Source: Candidatus Woesearchaeota archaeon
GTDB taxonomy: Archaea > Nanobdellota > Nanobdellia > Woesearchaeales > WJIZ01
Direction: 5' to 3'
DNA: 13,163 nt
Assembly (NCBI GenBank): GCA_018303575.1
Contig: JAGVXW010000005.1
Location: forward strand, 1 to 13,163
In this document: one piece after another, positions 1 through 6,465 of the stretch
How the letters are laid out: every line of letters starts with the position of its first letter
Numbering within the stretch: the first letter of the stretch is position 1
The notes under the pieces: generated by a model
What the model saw: the letters and a program-made list of their open reading frames with translations, nothing else
Told to the model about the DNA's origin: nothing
Database searches by the model: none
Position numbers and translations under genes: made by a program

Positions 1-114
1 CGGAAAGGGGGTTCCTGGTGGCAGAAAATCGCCGAAAAATACCCCCGGCTATTTAAAGAAAAGTTCCATCGGAATGTTAACCAATTTCGGTACTATACAC
101 AAAAAGAGCTATAG
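1..114 (+). CDS. C-terminal fragment of an unrecognised protein (5' end outside window)
   Basis: Reading frame 1 is open from the first base to a TAG at 112-114 and gives 37 residues rich in aromatic and basic residues (GSWWQKIAEKY near the start, FRYYTQKEL at the end). The composition looks like a real protein tail rather than random DNA, but I do not recognise a family. It converges with the minus-strand ORF at 109-483: the CTA at 109-111 is this frame's last sense codon and, read on the other strand, the stop of that ORF. Too short for a firm call. Confidence 0.35.
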   Translation, partial: RKGGSWWQKIAEKYPRLFKEKFHRNVNQFRYYTQKEL

Positions 115-483
115 GATAAAGTAATCTTCTGGTTTCCAATTATGCGACTTCTTTTTGTGAAGTATCGCCATAAAAATAAAGAGAATTCCCCCATTAGCAA
201 ATTCACAGAAATCAATATTTGAAAGAGAATCTTCTACCCTAAAAGAGGAAAAGGTTTCCTTTCCATGTTTAGCAAAGGTTATGTCATCTTTGAAAAGAGA
301 AATGAGGTCCTTAACTTTGTTCTTATTATCCAAATAATTCATAAGAAAGTTACTAAGATATTCTAACTGATTAGAAGAATCAAGTCTAATCATCTCATGA
401 CTCACATTCTTATTTTCTCTAGAATCAATAATCAAATTGAGCTTTTCGCTCTTCCCTGATTTCCTTTTTGATTGGTGTTTCAT
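109..483 (-). CDS. Hypothetical AT-rich protein, 124 aa
   Basis: An uninterrupted minus-strand frame starts at ATG 481-483; a TTG directly in front (484-486) is an alternative start. The product is rich in Lys, Asn, Ser and Ile, with a basic N-terminus (KHQSKRKSGKSEK), a probably helical middle and a hydrophobic stretch (GGILFIFMAIL) near residue 100. No family is recognised, and no Shine-Dalgarno or clear TATA box precedes it. It begins 3-6 nt after the true fabG stop, so it could be the last gene of that operon. Its base composition is against a shared history: I count 40 G/C in 121-240, compared with 41 G/C in the 60 bases 541-600. More likely an acquired gene or the edge of an inserted segment. 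Confidence 0.5.
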   Translation of the reverse strand: MKHQSKRKSGKSEKLNLIIDSRENKNVSHEMIRLDSSNQLEYLSNFLMNYLDNKNKVKDLISLFKDDITFAKHGKETFSSFRVEDSLSNIDFCEFANGGILFIFMAILHKKKSHNWKPEDYFIL

Positions 484-488
484 CAACT

Positions 489-1185
489 CTAAAAGTTCAG
501 CCCGCCGTCCACCCTGAGGACGGTGCCGGTGATGTATTGGGCGTCATCCGAGGCAAGGAAGGCGACCGCCCTCGCGACGTCCTCCGGGCTCGAGGATGTT
601 GGCGAGCATGTCCACGGAGATCTTATCCGTCATGGGCGACTGGATAAAGCCGGGCGCGACTGCGTTGACGGTGATTTTTCGCTTCCCGAGCTCTTTGGCG
701 AGGGACTTCGTGAAGCCGATGACGCCCGCCTTGCTCGCCGCGTAATTCGTCTGGCCGAAATTGCCTGTCCGGCCGGCGATGGAGCTGATGCTGATGATCC
801 TGCCGCCGTCGGGGATGAGGGGGAGGACCGTGCTCGTGACATTGTACATGGAGCCCAGGTTGACGGAAATCACCTTGTTCCATTCATCGGGAGTCATCTT
901 CTTCAGGGTGCGATCCATCGTGATGCCCGCGTTGTTGACGAGGATGTCGATCTGCTTGAAGTGCTTCTGGGCCTCCTCGGCCATCTTCCGGCAGCTCTCG
1001 TAGTCGGCGACGTTGCCCTGGACAAAGGCGGCCTTGACGCCCTTCTTCTGGATTTCTTCCAGCGTTTGGGCTGGGTCTTCCATTCCGTGGAGGAGGATGT
1101 CGCAACCCCTCGAGGCAAGCTCCAACGCGATTGACCTGCCGATGCCTCTCGTCGATCCGGTAATGAGTGCTGTTTTTCCTTTCAT
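489..1185 (-). CDS. fabG: 3-oxoacyl-[ACP]/CoA reductase, SDR family (FabG-type), frameshifted near the 3' end
   Basis: Short-chain dehydrogenase that would reduce the 3-ketoacyl product of the neighbouring thiolases with NAD(P)H. Visible: Rossmann motif TGSTRGIG (residues 10-17), NNAG (84-87), catalytic Ser135, Tyr148 and Lys152 in the SSIAG...YAASK pattern, and the PGF segment near 178-180. The first frame runs 1185-592 and, unshifted, would end at 544 after a nonsense tail. The family C-terminus (SPEDVARAVAFLASDDAQYI, then TGTVLRVDGG) lies in another frame at 590-489 and ends in TAG. Joining the two gives 231 residues, against about 245 usual; about nine residues of the lid loop (PLGRxG region) are missing. 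A 26-bp deletion would explain both losses. The start ATG overlaps the thiolase stop as ATGA, and a GAGGTG Shine-Dalgarno precedes it. Family certain; whether the protein is made intact is not. Confidence 0.85.
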
Positions 1186-2315
1186 GCTGCACCTCGGTGC
1201 TTCAAGATATGCGTCACGATCGTGCCGCCGGCGCCGCCGACGTTATGGGCGAGCGCTGTCTTCGCTCTCCTCACTTGCCGTTCGCCCTGCAGGCCGCGCA
1301 TCTGCTTCACCAGCTCATAGATTTGCGCCAGGCCAGTGGCTGAAATGGGATGGCCTTTCGCCTTCAGGCCGCCGGACATGTTTGCTGGGAGCTTTCCGTC
1401 CTTCATGAAGTGGCCCTTCTCGATGAGCTGCCAGGCCTTGCCCTTCTTTGCGAACCCTAAATCCTCATACGCGATGAGCTCGACAATGGTAAACGCGTCA
1501 TGGATCTCGGCGACATCAATATCCTCCGGCGCTACTTTGGCCTGGGCATACGCTTCCTTTGAGGAGAGCACCGCTGCCTCCCAACTTGTGTTGTCGTCGC
1601 GCTCAAACGTCGGGAGATAATCGGTGTAGAGCGACGAGCCGGCGATCTCGATGTCGGCCTTGTCCTTCGTGATGACGCAGGCAGCGCCTCCGTCGACGGA
1701 GATGGAGCAGTCGAACAGCCGCAAGGGCGAGCAGACAACGGGGGAAGACTCTATCCTCTCCAGAGAAATGGGCTGCTGATAGAACTTCGCCTTCGGGTTC
1801 AGGGCGGCGTTCGCGTGGTTCTTTGCGGCGATGAGCGCGAGATGATGGGGGGTGGTGCTTGGATATTTTTGCATATATTCCTGCGCGACGAGCGCGTTCT
1901 GGCTGGGGAAGTTCAGGCCTTCGGTCTGCTCATACCTATTCTCGGCGGCCATCATGAACTCGTCGGTGATCGCCTCCGACTTCATGGTCATGAGCTTGTC
2001 GGAGCCGACAACCAGGATGTTCTCGTAGGGAAGCTGGTTGGCATACCAGAGGGCGGCCCCGCCTCCGGAGCAGGCTGCCTCGACCTTGATGATGGGCACA
2101 TGCGTGCGGAACATTGAAGAGAGCATCGCGGGAAAATGGCGCTGCTTCTCGATGGACTGGAAGAACTCCAGGGTGCTGCAGACAACAGCGTCAATCTCGT
2201 CAAAGGCCATATTCGCGTCCCGGAGCGCCTCCACGGAAGCCTCATAGGCCATCTGATGCGTGAGCTTGTCGGAGATGCCGAACTTCGTCATGCCCACTCC
2301 CCTGATGAAGGTCAT
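1182..2315 (-). CDS. Archaeal-type thiolase (acetyl-CoA acetyltransferase / SCP2-thiolase-like), copy 1
   Basis: Thiolase-superfamily enzyme of 377 residues, expected to form or cleave a C-C bond between acyl-CoAs. Visible: nucleophile Cys82 in EAACSGGG; His272 in HDAF, the counterpart of the bacterial NEAF motif and like HDCF of SCP2 thiolases; His322 in GGLKAKGHPISATG; and a C-terminal glycine-rich loop AHNVGGAGG (356-364). The CxG cysteine of bacterial thiolases is replaced by His/Asn in that loop, which as I recall is normal in archaeal members. A strong AAGGAGG lies 4 nt before the ATG, and the start overlaps the upstream DUF35-DUF362 stop as ATGA. It is paralogous to the thiolase at 3449-4576. 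Direction and chain-length preference cannot be read from sequence. Confidence 0.92.
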   Translation of the reverse strand: MTFIRGVGMTKFGISDKLTHQMAYEASVEALRDANMAFDEIDAVVCSTLEFFQSIEKQRHFPAMLSSMFRTHVPIIKVEAACSGGGAALWYANQLPYENILVVGSDKLMTMKSEAITDEFMMAAENRYEQTEGLNFPSQNALVAQEYMQKYPSTTPHHLALIAAKNHANAALNPKAKFYQQPISLERIESSPVVCSPLRLFDCSISVDGGAACVITKDKADIEIAGSSLYTDYLPTFERDDNTSWEAAVLSSKEAYAQAKVAPEDIDVAEIHDAFTIVELIAYEDLGFAKKGKAWQLIEKGHFMKDGKLPANMSGGLKAKGHPISATGLAQIYELVKQMRGLQGERQVRRAKTALAHNVGGAGGTIVTHILKHRGAA

Positions 2316-3445
2316 AATCCCTCCTTGAGCAAGGCCGAGCCAATCGGCTGCTTGACGTCCCGTCTCAGAGCTTCATATTCATTGCCTACGAACTCGATTT
2401 TTTTGATGTCATATTCGCCCTGGCCGAGCTTACCAGCGAGCTCAATATAGGGCGGGATCCTCAGGCAGAATACTTTCGCGACTGCCGCGTCATGGACGAC
2501 CGGATTCCTCGCCGCGAAGATGAGGTTGAAGAATCCCGGCTCGCCGTGCTCGCCGGGGCCGTTGCCCTGGGCGCCGATGGAAGCGTCGCCAATCGTGATA
2601 AAAGAGGGCAGGGCCTGGGGAAGGACTGAAAGCGCGAGGGCGGCTTTCTTCGGATTCTTGGCGAACTCCAGGAAATTCTGCTTCTCCAGGAAGCGCGTGA
2701 GATTCTCGAAGGCGCCGTCCATGCCAAGCTGCATGTCTGTCTTGATGACGGGCACGTTGAAGCGCAGGTCGAACTCCTGCGGGAGCATGGAAACTTTGAA
2801 GGTGAACTCGCGGATTTTCTTTTCTTCAAATTTAGTTTGTGAAATGTCAACATAGTTTACCTTGTATTTCGCGATGAGCTCCGGCAGGCCTGACTTCGCC
2901 GCCGCCTTTTCGAGCGGGAGGAAAAAGGACTGCTCGGCGATCGTGATGTTTTCTGCCTTCGCGCCGCGCTTCAGGAGGGCCTGGATCAGGGCCTCCATTG
3001 TTTTCGGATTCGTGCACATGCCGAGATAGGCATAAGCGGGAATGGACGCATTGGGCTTGATGAGGATCCTTGTTTTGGCTGTGACCTTGACATCGCCGAT
3101 GAGTTCCAAGGCTTCATCCACGGCCTCGAGATAGTCGTACTTGATCTTGATTGCGGCAATGGCATTCTCATCCTTATTCGGCTTGTCTTCGTAGACATCG
3201 CCGATCTTGTATTCCTTCATCGTCTTCTTCGGCATGCGGCTGCCATGCTCATCCTGCAAGATGAGGACATGATAGGGAACGATAGGATGGAGGGGGTTGG
3301 GGATGAAGACTTTCGTTACTCCCACAACCTTTGTCTTTGTACCCACCTGCTTCACAATCTCATCGCCCTTATCTAGGGGAGTATCAATAGGGTGGATCCA
3401 TTTCTTGCCTGACTTTTTTGATACCCAGCGGATGATCCTTGCCAT
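2312..3445 (-). CDS. Fusion of a DUF35-like OB-fold domain with a DUF362 domain
   Basis: A 377-residue protein sitting between two thiolases. Residues ~25-88 look like the OB-fold half of DUF35 (VVGVTKVFIPN, PYHVLILQDEHG, YKIGDVYE); the usual zinc-ribbon cysteines are absent, and no cysteine occurs before the CTNPKTMEAL segment. Residues ~95-360 match DUF362: RILIKPN, TNPKTMEALIQALLKRGA, a NVPVIKTDMQLGMDGAFENL core, and an IGDASIGAQGNG loop. The [4Fe-4S] ferredoxin part of some DUF362 proteins is missing. DUF35 proteins are known scaffolds of archaeal acetoacetyl-CoA thiolase complexes, so the N-terminal part may dock one or both thiolases; the role of the DUF362 part is unknown. Its GAGGTGA Shine-Dalgarno lies over the stop codon of the upstream thiolase. 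Domain calls are from motif recall: DUF362 fairly sure, DUF35 moderately. Confidence 0.8.
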   Translation of the reverse strand: MARIIRWVSKKSGKKWIHPIDTPLDKGDEIVKQVGTKTKVVGVTKVFIPNPLHPIVPYHVLILQDEHGSRMPKKTMKEYKIGDVYEDKPNKDENAIAAIKIKYDYLEAVDEALELIGDVKVTAKTRILIKPNASIPAYAYLGMCTNPKTMEALIQALLKRGAKAENITIAEQSFFLPLEKAAAKSGLPELIAKYKVNYVDISQTKFEEKKIREFTFKVSMLPQEFDLRFNVPVIKTDMQLGMDGAFENLTRFLEKQNFLEFAKNPKKAALALSVLPQALPSFITIGDASIGAQGNGPGEHGEPGFFNLIFAARNPVVHDAAVAKVFCLRIPPYIELAGKLGQGEYDIKKIEFVGNEYEALRRDVKQPIGSALLKEGL

Positions 3446-3448
3446 CGT

Positions 3449-3455
3449 TCACCTC
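3449..3455 (-). promoter_or_regulatory. Shine-Dalgarno site overlapping the thiolase stop codon
   Basis: The minus strand reads GAGGTGA; its last three bases are the TGA stop of thiolase copy 2, and it lies 3 nt before the ATG of the DUF35-DUF362 gene. It is a full match to the archaeal consensus and supports translational coupling of the two genes. Confidence 0.6.
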
Positions 3456-4576
3456 TTACCGAAGATATGCACTGAAATCGTCCCGCCGGCGCCGCCAACG
3501 TTGTGCGCGAGGCCGTATTTCGGGCTGCTCACCTGCCTGTCTCCGCACTTGTTCCTGAGCTGATCCGCAATCTCGACGATCTGCGCCACTCCTGTGGGCG
3601 AGATGGGGTGGCCTCTTGCCTTGAGGCCTCCTGACGTGTTGACCGGCATCTTGCCGTCGAGGTTGACAGTGCCGTCCCTGATGAGCTTCGCGCCCTCCCC
3701 TTTCTTTGCGAAGCCCAAGTCTTCGTATGCGATGAGCTCGACAATCGTGAATGCGTCATGGATTTCCGCGACATGGATGTCTTTCGGCGAGAGATCGGCT
3801 TGCTTGAACGCTTCTTTCGCCGCGAGGGTGCAGGCCTTCCATTCTGTCAGAGATTCCCGTTCAAAGGGCGCGAGACGATCGGTATTCAGGGCGCTCGCTT
3901 TCACTTTTATTTCCCCCTCGTCATGGCTGATGATGGCGGCGGCCGCTCCGTTGACGGAGATGGAGCAGTCGAAGAGCGTGAAGGGCGAGGCGACCATCGG
4001 GCCTTTCTTGATGGTATCCAAAGTTATGGGCCGCTTGTAAAAATACGCGTTCGGGTTCAGGGCGCCGTTGGAATGGTTCTTGAAGGAGATGAGCTCGAGA
4101 TCCTCGTGGGTGGTGCCGTATTGGGTGAAATGCTGCTGGGCGACCAGGGCGTTGATCGCTGGGAAGACGAGGCCTTCCTCCTGCTCCCAGAAGTTGTCTC
4201 CCGCATTCATGATCTCCTTCGTGACGAGGGGAGTTGGGGAACAGGCGACCTTGTCCACGCCCAGGACGAGCATGTTGTTGTACTTCATCCTGCAGGCGCT
4301 CCAGAAGGCCGCGCCTCCGCCTCCGCAAACGGCTTCAACACGGATGATGGGGATCTTGCGCTTCAGGATCGAAGCGAGCATGGCAGAGTAATGGCGCTGG
4401 CGCTCGTCGTTCACCCTCGTGTCCTCAGTGGACAGCACGACAGCATCGATGTCAGCTACTTTCATGTCCGCGTCGGCCAACGCTTTGCTGACGGCCTCCT
4501 GCGAGGTGCTGATCGTAGAACGATCGTCAACGCTAAATCTTGTCATCCCGACTCCGCGCACATAGCGGGGCTCCAT
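3449..4576 (-). CDS. Archaeal-type thiolase (acetyl-CoA acetyltransferase / SCP2-thiolase-like), copy 2
   Basis: Second thiolase of the operon, 375 residues. It keeps Cys84 (EAVCGGGG), His273 (HDAF), His323 (GGLKARGHPISPTG) and the AHNVGGAGG loop, so it is predicted to be active. The block around HDAF is identical to copy 1 over 23 residues while the DNA differs at many synonymous positions, so this is an old duplication under selection and not recent gene conversion. The two copies differ more in the N-terminal and CoA-proximal parts, and may differ in substrate or form a mixed oligomer. It starts 1 nt after the dehydratase stop. No strong Shine-Dalgarno is visible, so translation may be coupled to the gene before. 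Confidence 0.92.
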   Translation of the reverse strand: MEPRYVRGVGMTRFSVDDRSTISTSQEAVSKALADADMKVADIDAVVLSTEDTRVNDERQRHYSAMLASILKRKIPIIRVEAVCGGGGAAFWSACRMKYNNMLVLGVDKVACSPTPLVTKEIMNAGDNFWEQEEGLVFPAINALVAQQHFTQYGTTHEDLELISFKNHSNGALNPNAYFYKRPITLDTIKKGPMVASPFTLFDCSISVNGAAAAIISHDEGEIKVKASALNTDRLAPFERESLTEWKACTLAAKEAFKQADLSPKDIHVAEIHDAFTIVELIAYEDLGFAKKGEGAKLIRDGTVNLDGKMPVNTSGGLKARGHPISPTGVAQIVEIADQLRNKCGDRQVSSPKYGLAHNVGGAGGTISVHIFGKR

Positions 4577-4577
4577 C

Positions 4578-5063
4578 TTACTTTGCGTACCTGCCCCGGA
4601 ACTGCTGCCTGTCGACGATGGAGAGCATCATGGTGCACTCTGACACCTTCTGGCCTTTCACCGAAGCTGAGCCCTGCATCAGCGCGCCCCTCTCGTCCAT
4701 GCCCGCCATCTGGACGTCGAAGAGCAGCTCATCCCCGGGGAACGTCGGGAGGGAGAACTTCGCCTCCTTGATCTTGTAGGCGAGGATTTCCTTGGTTTCA
4801 TGGTTGGGAAGATTGTAGCGGAGCAAGAGCGTGGCCGCCTGGCCCAGGCCCTCGATGATCAGGGCGCCGGGCATGAGTGGAAAATCGCGAAAATGGCCCT
4901 CGAACTGTTTTAGATCCGACTTCTTCGTCGCCTGGACGCGCCTCTTCTCCAGGAGCGTAACCTTGTCCACCATCAGGAAATTGCTTCCGTAGGGGATGAT
5001 CTTCATGATGGCCTCCGCGTTTAGCGTACCATCTGCCGCCTTGAGTTCGTCGATGTTTGCCAT
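4578..5063 (-). CDS. fabZ: 3-hydroxyacyl-[ACP]/CoA dehydratase, FabZ/FabA-type hotdog
   Basis: Hotdog-fold dehydratase of 161 residues that would remove water from the 3-hydroxyacyl product of the reductase. The family hallmark is GHFRDFPLMPGALIIEGLGQ (residues 56-75), with catalytic His57 and Glu71. Upstream, IIPYGSNFLMVDKV matches the FabZ start LLPHRYPFLLVDRV, with the PHR histidine replaced. First gene of the operon: the start codon lies 25-26 nt from a TATA box centre, so the message is probably leaderless. No ACP gene is nearby; the substrate could therefore be a CoA ester. FabZ versus FabA specificity is not resolved, and the symbol reflects general FabZ likeness. Confidence 0.88.
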   Translation of the reverse strand: MANIDELKAADGTLNAEAIMKIIPYGSNFLMVDKVTLLEKRRVQATKKSDLKQFEGHFRDFPLMPGALIIEGLGQAATLLLRYNLPNHETKEILAYKIKEAKFSLPTFPGDELLFDVQMAGMDERGALMQGSASVKGQKVSECTMMLSIVDRQQFRGRYAK

Positions 5064-5100
5064 GGGGAAAAGGACCGCTGGCAGCTTTATAAGGGTTTCG
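5064..5100 (-). promoter_or_regulatory. Archaeal core promoter of the dehydratase-thiolase operon
   Basis: On the minus strand, CGAAACCC (BRE-like, 5093-5100) is followed directly by TTATAAAG (TATA, 5085-5092). The TATA centre is 25-26 nt before the A of the ATG at 5063, so transcription should begin at or next to the start codon. No Shine-Dalgarno lies in between. It is the only clear promoter I see for the five-gene operon. Confidence 0.75.
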
Positions 5101-5191
5101 GTGGGTTTTATCGTCTGAAAATCCCGGTTTTTGAGGCGGAATTCTTGGGGGAAAAAGGGATATGAGAAGGGTCATCGGTATGACTCTCATT

Positions 5192-6343
5192 CTACGTAAA
5201 CTGAGCTACACGCTCAATTGAATGATATCTGCCATCGCTCCTCAGCCGCACCATATCACCAGTTTGAAATCGCTCAGGAAGGTAGGACACATAAAGCACT
5301 GAAACCCTTGCGTGCCTCATTGCCGCAATGTCATTATGGGAGAGGAACCCAATGGATTCTGAAAAAAGATTGGCTTGGTGGTTAGGCACTTCATCGACGA
5401 TAGTCCCAGCGCTCCTGAGTTCGTCAACCACCAAAGTGGGGGTTCCCTCAGGGTTGATTGGCGTGCTATAACAAATTCTTTGGTAGATATCCGTTTCCAC
5501 GCGCAGGACCATTCCCTTCCTTGGGGCGATGCCCACCACGAGAGGAGTTTCAAGTTCTTCTGCAGCAGGCAGAGTAAAATTCGCTCTTGATTGCCTTTTG
5601 AATGGCCGCACTTGGTAAAGCATAGTCGGAAAGAGCCCAAATTCTATCTGATAGGACCAACCGGAATCCATTTCTGGCAAGCTGGCGATGCGATCATGCC
5701 AAGGGAGTACTGCCTCGATGTTGGCGACCAGATCGCCCGGCACGACAGACCGGGAAATAAAAGAATGACCAAATGGCAGAGTATTACCGTCTGTGGATAC
5801 AAAACTGGCATGAAGAGGATCAAGCCCGTCGATCGAGGACGCAACGGAACATCCAATCCAATACGTCCCTTCCTGATTGGGATGCTTTATGTACGTTCCA
5901 ACGATGACACTTGGAGATTTTTCGGCGGCGATAACCGCGATACTTTTGGGCAGATGCTTATGGCCTCTCTCACGTAATGCCGCGGTTGAACTCTCAATAC
6001 TCCGGATGGCCCACCTCTCGTACTCATCAAAGCGCTCTCTTGTTGAATAGGGGCCACAGTAACCTGGGTTGGTTATCTCCCTGCGCATTGTTTCAAAATC
6101 CCCCACAGTAATTGAAACGAAGGCTCCCTCATATCCATGCAACTCGTGGAATGCGCTTGACCGGTAGAGCCGGGGATGCGTGATGGCTTCCCTTTCAGCC
6201 CGCGACAGGAAGTCCTCAATGGACTCACGCGGAGTCTTGACAACCATTCTTGCTTGAGGGATATCGGGAAGATGCCTGGCGACATGCATAAGAATCCCCG
6301 CCTTTGCGCCAAACTGCCTGACCAGTTCCACTGGATATTTCAT
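5192..6343 (-). CDS. Divergent PEP-synthase/pyruvate phosphate dikinase-like protein, 383 aa
   Basis: I chose ATG 6341-6343 over the longer GTG start at 6379, because a TATA box (6366-6374) lies inside the longer frame with its centre 27 nt before this ATG. The sequence follows the domain order of PEP synthases in reduced form: FGAKAGILMHVARHL (11-25) for the GGKGxxL...LP start, RSSAFHELHGYEGAFVSITV (61-80) for the RSSAxxED...FAG loop, IAVIAA (135-140) for the MAVxVQ strand, IEFGLFPTMLYQVRP (233-247) for the IEW...QxRP end of the ATP-grasp fold, and LSHNDIAAMRHARVSVLYV with TGDMVRLRSDG (334-371) for the swivelling phosphohistidine domain (TSHxA). Known members are usually about 750-900 residues; this one is under half that and many ATP-site residues are changed. 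It may be a pseudoenzyme or a new small kinase-like family. This is motif-level inference only. A T5 run at 5152-5156 (minus strand) after the TAG stop could end transcription. Confidence 0.6.
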   Translation of the reverse strand: MKYPVELVRQFGAKAGILMHVARHLPDIPQARMVVKTPRESIEDFLSRAEREAITHPRLYRSSAFHELHGYEGAFVSITVGDFETMRREITNPGYCGPYSTRERFDEYERWAIRSIESSTAALRERGHKHLPKSIAVIAAEKSPSVIVGTYIKHPNQEGTYWIGCSVASSIDGLDPLHASFVSTDGNTLPFGHSFISRSVVPGDLVANIEAVLPWHDRIASLPEMDSGWSYQIEFGLFPTMLYQVRPFKRQSRANFTLPAAEELETPLVVGIAPRKGMVLRVETDIYQRICYSTPINPEGTPTLVVDELRSAGTIVDEVPNHQANLFSESIGFLSHNDIAAMRHARVSVLYVSYLPERFQTGDMVRLRSDGRYHSIERVAQFT

Positions 6344-6380
6344 GCCCGAGAGAAATGCATTTTCACTTATAAAGGGCACA
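6344..6380 (-). promoter_or_regulatory. Core promoter of the PEP-synthase-like gene
   Basis: The minus strand has CTTTATAAG at 6366-6374, centred 27 nt before ATG 6343. It lies inside the longer GTG-initiated frame and so argues for the shorter protein. It forms one half of a divergent promoter region with the accC promoter about 70 bp away. Confidence 0.65.
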
Positions 6381-6424
6381 CTTCAAAAAGAGAGGATTTC
6401 CTCACGCCAGAAAATGCCTTTTCC

Positions 6425-6465
6425 GCAAGGCAATGTTTAAAAAGAGCTGTCGGCTTGTAAGTGCC
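6425..6465 (+). promoter_or_regulatory. Core promoter of the accC-birA operon
   Basis: TTTAAAAA at 6436-6443 is centred 26-27 nt before an in-frame GTG at 6466. The element overlaps the upstream ATG candidate (6433), so that ATG would not be in the transcript if this TATA box is the one used. Confidence 0.6.

Noticed and set aside
3758..4771. Long plus-strand open frame (337 codons) opposite thiolase copy 2 and the dehydratase.
   Set aside because: It crosses the boundary of two clear minus-strand genes, has no domain, and is explained by GC-rich codon structure on the other strand.
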